Shown: positions 60,201 to 64,000 of the stretch, piece by piece
Numbering within the stretch: the stretch's first letter is position 1
Layout of the letters: the number at the start of each line of letters is the position of its first letter
Assembly (NCBI GenBank): GCA_030142905.1
Contig: JASJOG010000177.1
Coordinates: forward strand, 496,001 to 560,000
Direction of reading: 5' to 3'
Source of the DNA: Heliopora coerulea
Taxonomy: Eukaryota > Cnidaria > Anthozoa > Scleralcyonacea > Helioporidae
DNA: 64,000 nucleotides
The notes under the pieces: generated by a model
Databases searched by the model: none
The model's input: only the letters and a program-made list of their open reading frames with translations
Told to the model about the DNA's origin: nothing
Position numbers and translations under genes: made by a program

Positions 60201-63200
60201 AATAGGAAAGTTTTGAGTTGTTTTTTTTTATTATTATTCAGCTGCTTGCGACATATGTTTTAGACTTCCCCTTACAATAAACCCGAGGGAAAAAATTGCC
60301 GTCGAGTTGCCGCCGAACTCTAAAATATTGACGGCAATTTTTTGCCGTCGAAGATTTAGAGAAATTTCGAGGGCTGTGGTAAACTCGGGCTTCACCCTCG
60401 TAGACTGTCTGTTGCTAGATAACCCGAGTTCGTTGATAAATTGCTGTTGTACAAAAACTATACCTTTGCTTTGAGCGGCGAGAAAGAAACAAAAGAAATT
60501 TTGAAAAGGAGAGCCATCTTGAAAACACAGGATTCGAGTTATAAATCAAGAGGTAAATGTTGAAAAAGTGATAATGCGACTCTATTTTAACGTCATTCAT
60601 AACACACTCTATTTTAACGTTATTTATAGGACACTCTATTTTAAAATTATTCATAGGGCACATTTTTGAATTCTTTCAATGTTCTTCTGCTTTTGTGTTT
60701 ACTCCCAGTTGTGCCTTTTAAAAATTAAAAACCGAGCAGGAATACTTTATCGGGATTTAAAACACGAGGCGATAGCCGAGTGTTTTAGACCCGATAAAGC
60801 ACGAACTGTGAGTTTTTTAAATGTCTTATGAAATTCACCTCTTAATATGCTAATTCTGGAAGAAAGTTTGGAAATTTATTGTTCGTAAGCCAAAAACATT
60901 GAACTTCTTCACATATAATGGCACATATATCTTTATCACATATATAGATCCGACACGCTTATGATTTTCTTTTGTCTTTTTCTCATGAAGTTTTAATGAA
61001 TTTTATTAGTTAGTTATAAACCTCTGGAGAACAAAAAAAACTGAGCCAACGATGATATAAGTATGAATAAAGGTCTCTAAGAGCTTAAAATGATCGATTA
61101 AATCGAGGGTCTTAAGATAGACTAGGACTTAAATTGCCAATCATCTTTCCAAGACTTCGGATTGGCACTCACAGATTTTATGATTGACGTCATCGTGAAT
61201 CCATTCTGTTGCGTAAGATTCTTATACCTTTAATACCATGCTCGTTAAGGAAATTTATCTCAATGTGTCCATTGTAGAGTATGGTTTAGATTTTGGAATC
61301 CTCATACAACTGAAATTTTCCAGATACCAGGAAATGATCTGCTTGTAAATGACTCATTAAAAATGACTTAATGAAGCAGAAAATATTGTGCAAGATATTT
61401 TTTTGACTTGGTGTTTGGATCGAAGGAGCCAGATGCTCTGTTCGTTTTCATGCGCCTAATCTTCTTGGCTGCACTGTCGACTGTTATGCAAGATAAAGAA
61501 CCCTCAATTCCAACAGTAGAGTATTCATCACTTACGTTCGGGAAGTCCTTAGTAAGGCCGAAAAAATAATTCATTCGATCGGCAGGGTCTTTCAGATCTA
61601 ACGGAACGTCTATTCCCAGGTTGTTGAGGATTATGTCTTGTTGGTTCTTTCCGTTGATGCTATTTGTGCTTTTCCACTACGTCTTTGGTTTGACACATTG
61701 GGCAGGTTTAATTTTTCCTTTATAATTGTTTTACTTTTCTTTCCGAATATCAATCTGCACGTCAAGAGTGAGAAAAACAACCTCGTTCTATAAGTCAATA
61801 TTAAAGAAAACGTCATCATTCTGTTTGAAGTATTATTATAAGTAATACCATGACATGATGTCCCCGAAAGCCGAGGGAGGTTTGGGGAAGTGCCGCGGGC
61901 GTTAGCCCGAGGGACTTTCACAAACCTCCCGGGCTTGAGGGGACATTTAATCACTCAATTCCCTACATGTCATGGTATTAGTTTGTAATACCATGATGAC
62001 CGATGAAATTTACTTGGTATTGTCTGAAGTTCTTTTTGGGATGTTAGTATTGTTCATGGTGAGTACCAGCAATTGTATAAAATGAGTTGTTCAATGCTTA
62101 AATTTAAAACCGTTATTTGATGTTCGCTCGTGTATGTTAATGAGGGAAAATTAGTAAAAATACGCATGCTGATGAGGGAATTTAGGGATTAAATCTCCCC
62201 TTAAGAACAATAGAAACGGAGGTCATCATGGTATTATGAGATTTATTTCCGGTTCATAGATGGACTTAGAAATGAGTTTCACACTGATGGAAGGCTTGCA
62301 CTCAAAGCAGTAATTTTCTCTTTTTTGCCTAGTGAAATTTATTGGTACAGTCGTCTCCCGATATCTCGATCTCTCAAGGGAAACGAAAAAATATCGAGAT
62401 AGCGGGAGTTCGACATACCGGGGGATCCAAAAAATTTTTGATTTTCAATGTTAAAATTAACAAAGACTAACTATAACATTTATTGGTTGTTTCAATTTAG
62501 TTTACGTTATTTAGATGGTACAAAGTTCGTGTTTCCTTTAAATTATTTTCAAACTAAACAATTTTTTACAGAAAAATATCAGAAACAAGTTAGAACCCCT
62601 GGTCCTGTTCAAATACCCTACTGATTAAAGTAGTCCGAAATGTCTTGCTGGCATTTTGCCATCGCAAAATGTTTTTCCATAAAATTAGATACTTCTAATG
62701 CTCGTCGTCTGAGCCATTGCGCATCTTCATTCTCCATGGGTGATAGAGAGGGAATGCAAGTTCCCTGTACTCTGTGATTTTGTGGCAGTGCCAAGCTCAT
62801 TGAAATTTTGAAAAGGGAAGTTATGGAATGACCTATGAATTGTTAAGATGCAACGCTAAGATGCCAGTTGTAATAAAAAAACTTTTTAAAAAATTGTGAT
62901 CTTACTGTCGTTGGTTCACTATTTGAAACAGCCGTTTTCAACACATTGCATCGAGATAAAAAGGGTAAAATTAGGCCAAGGGAATCCAAAATTGATCGAG
63001 ATAGCGGGGTTATCGACATAAACGAGTTCGAGATAAACCATAGTAAATTACTGATAAACAGTTAGGCAAATCCAGGGGAAACGAATCTTTGATCGAGATA
63101 GCGGGAGTATTGAGATAACCGACGTCGAGATGTCGGAAGACTACTGTATTGTGGAAAATAAGATGACGTCGGACGTTTTTCAATGAACTTTGATGTGTTT

Positions 63201-63548
63201 TTGAATTGGGACGAGAACCCTTTATGAGTATTTTGAGTTAAAACTTTTGAGTTAAAACTTGCCCAAATTCAGGTAAAATAAACCCTCTATTTCAAACTCC
63301 AATTTGTTGATTTTCTATGTTTGTAGTTCATAAACTTTAGAGAGTCTGAAAAGAATTTTTAATTTTGATCGCTTAAGTCTGTATGCAGTATAGATATTTC
63401 GTGAATTATTAGCAATATTAAAAAGCTTACAACAATGATGCTGCCTCTTATTAACAAAACTGTCTCTTTTTTGACAGAAGACTTTGAAAATTTACTGGAA
63501 GGGCTGGATTTTGATGATGACATTCTTGCTGAAGCAATGAATTTTTAA
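45201..63548 (+). CDS. HROB: HROB (MCM8IP/C17orf53), homologous-recombination OB-fold protein
   Basis: Nuclear partner that activates the MCM8-MCM9 helicase in recombination and crosslink repair. Exons: 45201-45243 (MSLETTCKIFVIEQ, like the vertebrate start); about 46466-46996, a low-complexity region ending KTRQFPGPAGILPRL, the family signature; 50968-51037 (SEPWTAMQDEIRK); 51849-51892; 52010-52118 (VAFLGVLVKSF, VSVVMKDPSG); 54444-54529 (EMHGTLHRKVLEEHQ, GLFLKQ); 55099-55206 (VSVFSPSPRKHYLNITPGNI); 58802-58842; 58954-59009; 63478-63548, ending DFENLLEGLDFDDDILAEAM, an acidic end like the vertebrate one. The OB fold spans 51849-55206. From 46996 on, all phases agree. The donor after 55206 is GC (AAG|GCAAGA). 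The 5' edge of the second large exon and any exon between 45243 and 46466 are unresolved. Introns hold many repeats. Confidence 0.93.
45358..45505. repeat. MITE in HROB intron 1
   Basis: ATTTCCACTTGCTGCAAAAT near the left edge and ATTTTGCACCAAGTGTAAA near the right, with GTCGC/GCGAC-type inverted blocks inside. About 150 bp. Confidence 0.55.
49969..50039. repeat. Short hairpin repeat
   Basis: ATAAATATCAGCGCCCAGCA is matched by the inverse TGCTGAGCGCTGATATTTAT with a 25-bp loop. Confidence 0.8.
50054..50470. mobile_element. Foldback element carrying inverted tRNA-like SINE segments
   Basis: Arms of about 180 bp begin CATGAACAAAAACTTTTCAT and end with its near-inverse. Each arm holds a tRNA-like segment with A-box-like GATAGCTCAACAGGTAGAGC, B-box-like GTGCGAGTT-AATCCC and flanking GACTCGA/TCGAGTC. 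Between them the minus strand has CTGAAGATG (50290-50298), a GATTCT/AGAATT stem and GAAAC, a decayed hammerhead-like core. Another CTGAAGATG lies at about 50480 plus. Confidence 0.7.
53680..53827. repeat. MITE in HROB intron
   Basis: GTTAGCGCTAGATTCCCAC and its near-inverse GTGGAAATGAGGCTTAAC bound about 148 bp with inverted GGACGGAATTTTTT/CGCGGAAAATTT. Confidence 0.65.
53984..54177. mobile_element. Miniature Penelope-type foldback (family A)
   Basis: Palindromic arms (53984-54060 and 54061-54140) share the outer AAAATAAAACATATTCCG of the element at 6261-9580. The same 34-bp tail follows (54141-54174, GTCGGCTGGTC). The 11-bp direct repeat CAATTCGCATT at 53973-53983 and 54178-54188 is the target duplication. 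No coding or hammerhead core. Confidence 0.85.
56130..58735 (+). mobile_element. Internally deleted CR1/L2-like retrotransposon
   Basis: The 5' leader has two direct 33-bp repeats (56145-56209, unit starting GAACTCGTCAAGAAG). An intact ORF1 follows (56247-58202). After it the start of an endonuclease ORF2 is visible (KGFKLACININSLYRHIN, about 58290-58345), which jumps straight to an RT-like C-terminus (LPLDAKKATSLRQFK, about 58400-58480). The 3' end is (GTCT)n near 58720-58735. It lies in HROB intron 7, same strand as the gene. The deletion removes nearly all of ORF2, so movement would need a helper. Confidence 0.8.
56247..58202 (+). CDS. Retrotransposon ORF1 with C-terminal SGNH esterase
   Basis: 651 aa. 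Residues 1-90 form an unrecognised N-terminal domain (FKWHGSFENLQIFMNELL, RLLEIDNVVVRWY). Residues about 140-235 are a likely coiled coil rich in Leu/Glu/Lys. A polar, probably disordered stretch follows to about 455, then an SGNH/GDSL-type hydrolase with GDSI at 461-464, CGTNNL at 511-516 and KLHLNDKG around His596. The canonical Asp three residues before that His is Ser593 here, so catalysis is uncertain. Esterase-bearing ORF1 proteins are known in CR1/L2-type elements. The intact frame inside an otherwise deleted element is notable. Confidence 0.85.
   Translation: MEVNDNITKYLSITDKGRFKWHGSFENLQIFMNELLEVRTAWSTPGGDCRLLEIDNVVVRWYSNNNSLTINGSKSEDLKSQLRAIVNLMEERRPIGDGMVVDHVVDAQINEKCATESIVNIDDCKNDNASSSLISEMIHESMVKLEEKLEHNFKQLMNNIRQTLVSDVVSEVSNKVAQLNDHGEFLKCENFSLKDIVSELKERVNHYKLITSDLNSKNKDLEDEKKSLITVIKILQCDQEQEIKRNPWNVPNKRKTTRDKLDRSNNGEAIITNNRFDSLLNANDMTLTSELNVNQCRKQIAQDCDTQLTVGESSFVKQTQEETSEDPRYNDRELIDEYNNNNYVCEGETKDEDQIDGIPIQSLRKEGSCSTHDVENAKKQCNPVKQLQFGRQTETSKQRGQEYQYNQLRNKFKRQKLLKSKETEHSDIRHTSCNATDSPKHDLNGNKRAKSIERKAIIIIGDSIIMHINQKKLSRRTVYKFMYPGKTCDEVNVAIDDIQETLVSSHVIFHCGTNNLVTDSAEVCATKIENLALKVKCKFPNSKIGISGLTYRDDVPCNQVCVEVNKKLKKFTVDHDFSYIDNSIIDKTCLNRSKLHLNDKGSALLAVQFIKFLKPISNDSQRLKNRGLGFQMDLFKQLGEMLLKIGNQRLI
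59010..59700 (+). other. HROB last intron, first part
   Basis: AT-rich intron sequence between the penultimate exon and the transposon at 59701. No feature recognised. Confidence 0.4.
59701..60378. mobile_element. Non-autonomous DNA transposon with GCCGTCGA repeats
   Basis: Ends CACAGCCCTCGAAATTT and AAATTTCGAGGGCTGTG, exact inverses. Both subterminal regions hold several TTGCCGTCGA or inverse copies. Inside, at about 60028-60102 plus, DPNLLPDSHSDSESESQTDE ends in a stop, apparently the last residues of a lost protein. No clear target duplication was seen, so superfamily is open (hAT is possible). Confidence 0.7.
60726..60819. repeat. Short hairpin repeat
   Basis: CTTTATCGGGATTTAAAACAC pairs with the inverse GTGTTTTAGACCCGATAAAG around a GGCGATAGCC core. 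Confidence 0.75.
61368..61680 (-). pseudogene. Non-LTR retrotransposon ORF2 fragment
   Basis: Minus frame with DPADRMNYFFGLTKDFPNVS, then CITVDSAAKKIRRMKTNRAS, typical of the linker before the reverse transcriptase in CR1/L2-like ORF2. No RT catalytic motif follows. In the last HROB intron, antisense to the gene. Confidence 0.6.
61843..61980. repeat. MITE with TAATACCATGACATG ends
   Basis: TAATACCATGACATG and CATGTCATGGTATTA bound 138 bp with an inner CCTCCC/GGGAGG pair and a GC-rich centre (GCGGGCGTTAGCCCG). Confidence 0.8.
61986..62236. repeat. MITE with TAATACCATGATGACC ends
   Basis: TAATACCATGATGACC and GGTCATCATGGTATTA. Starts 5 bp after the previous MITE and shares its TAATACCATGA end but differs inside. 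Confidence 0.8.
62348..63146. mobile_element. pogo/Tigger-like element, deletion derivative
   Basis: Imperfect ends CAGTCGTCTCCCGATATCTC and its inverse, flanked by TA. Several ATCGAGATAGCGGGAGT-like repeats lie near both ends. Contains the transposase remnant at 62618-62800. Confidence 0.85.
62618..62800 (-). pseudogene. pogo-like transposase C-terminus
   Basis: Ends LEVSNFMEKHFAMAKCQQDI followed by SDYFNQ, the usual end of CENP-B/pogo-family transposases. The HTH and DDE domains are absent. Confidence 0.7.
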
Positions 63549-64000
63549 AGTTCATCACATCGAACTGACGTACTTCATGTGCTTAACTAACCAGTGTGAT
63601 TTCTGCTAATCTACGTGTGTTCAACTTGTGGTGTCGCGGAAGTCAGCTCTGTTTGGGTGCCATGTGGTTGAGAGATGGAAAGAAAGTGAAACACCACGCT
63701 TCTTCACTGACCGTCATATCGAAATATTCAAAACATTTATTATGAATATCGTCATAAAAACCGACTTCGCCCTGTTTCGGTTTATGACTGCTCGGAAAAA
63801 ACAGAAGAAAAAGATTATTTAAGGGAAAGTATTTTACATAGGTTTGGGTGTTTTCTTGAAAACCTTTGAGTACAGGACGTGATTTACATATGACTGCATG
63901 TAGGCTAAGAGGAGCTAAACTCTAGGCCTAATAATGATTTCTATTGAAAATAAATGGTTACGTACTAAGAATTTTCAAGCAAACATCAAAAATGTAAAAT
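63549..64000 (+). other. HROB 3' flank
   Basis: Downstream of the HROB stop. A 3' UTR is expected; AATAAA-like AAAATAAATGG near 63948 could serve as a polyadenylation signal. The frame at 63628-63822 is unrecognised. Confidence 0.35.

Overview
The window reads as nuclear DNA of an invertebrate animal, most likely a cnidarian and probably an anthozoan such as a stony coral. The basis is AT-rich sequence, short phase-consistent exons with GT-AG (one GC-AG) introns, metazoan-only gene families, and a dense load of Penelope-like, CR1/L2-like, hAT, pogo-like and tRNA-SINE repeats. No bacterial operon, CRISPR array or genuine tRNA/rRNA gene was seen. All exon models were read by eye from splice signals, codon phase and remembered family motifs; none was checked by alignment or RNA data.

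Layout. (1) 2.2-4.9 kb, minus strand: a Brachyury-class T-box gene whose first coding exon is split by a 0.6 kb foldback element with a perfect 12-bp target duplication. (2) 6.26-9.58 kb: a Penelope-like retroelement in which two nearly identical reverse transcriptase/GIY-YIG halves stand head to head as a giant palindrome. Each arm ends in a hammerhead-ribozyme-like sequence, and the unit has a 34-bp asymmetric tail and a 12-bp target duplication. (3) 9.6-15.1 kb: no recognised gene; tandem and foldback repeats. (4) 15.1-25.75 kb, minus strand: a complete 16-exon gene (486 codons, all phases agree) for WDR34/DYNC2I2, the dynein-2 intermediate chain of intraflagellar transport. (5) 27.6-40.0 kb, minus strand: the 3' part of a cation-independent mannose-6-phosphate receptor (IGF2R-like) gene, with MRH repeats, a membrane span and a cytoplasmic tail carrying tyrosine and acidic-dileucine sorting signals. 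(6) 40.5-43.4 kb: a decayed hAT (ZMYM1-like) transposon. (7) 45.2-63.5 kb, plus strand: HROB (MCM8IP/C17orf53), the OB-fold partner of the MCM8-MCM9 helicase, with several mobile elements in its introns, including an internally deleted CR1/L2-like element that keeps an intact 651-codon ORF1 with a C-terminal SGNH esterase domain.

The host genes are functionally unrelated neighbours: development, cilia, lysosomal sorting and DNA repair. The recurring theme is the Penelope-type foldback element. At least four units (4.1, 6.3, 17.6 and 54.0 kb) share the order target duplication - inverted arms - short asymmetric tail - target duplication. They fall into two tail families, and hammerhead-like cores range from apparently intact to decayed. 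One interrupts a T-box coding exon and another lies 8 bases inside an intron next to a WDR34 splice donor.
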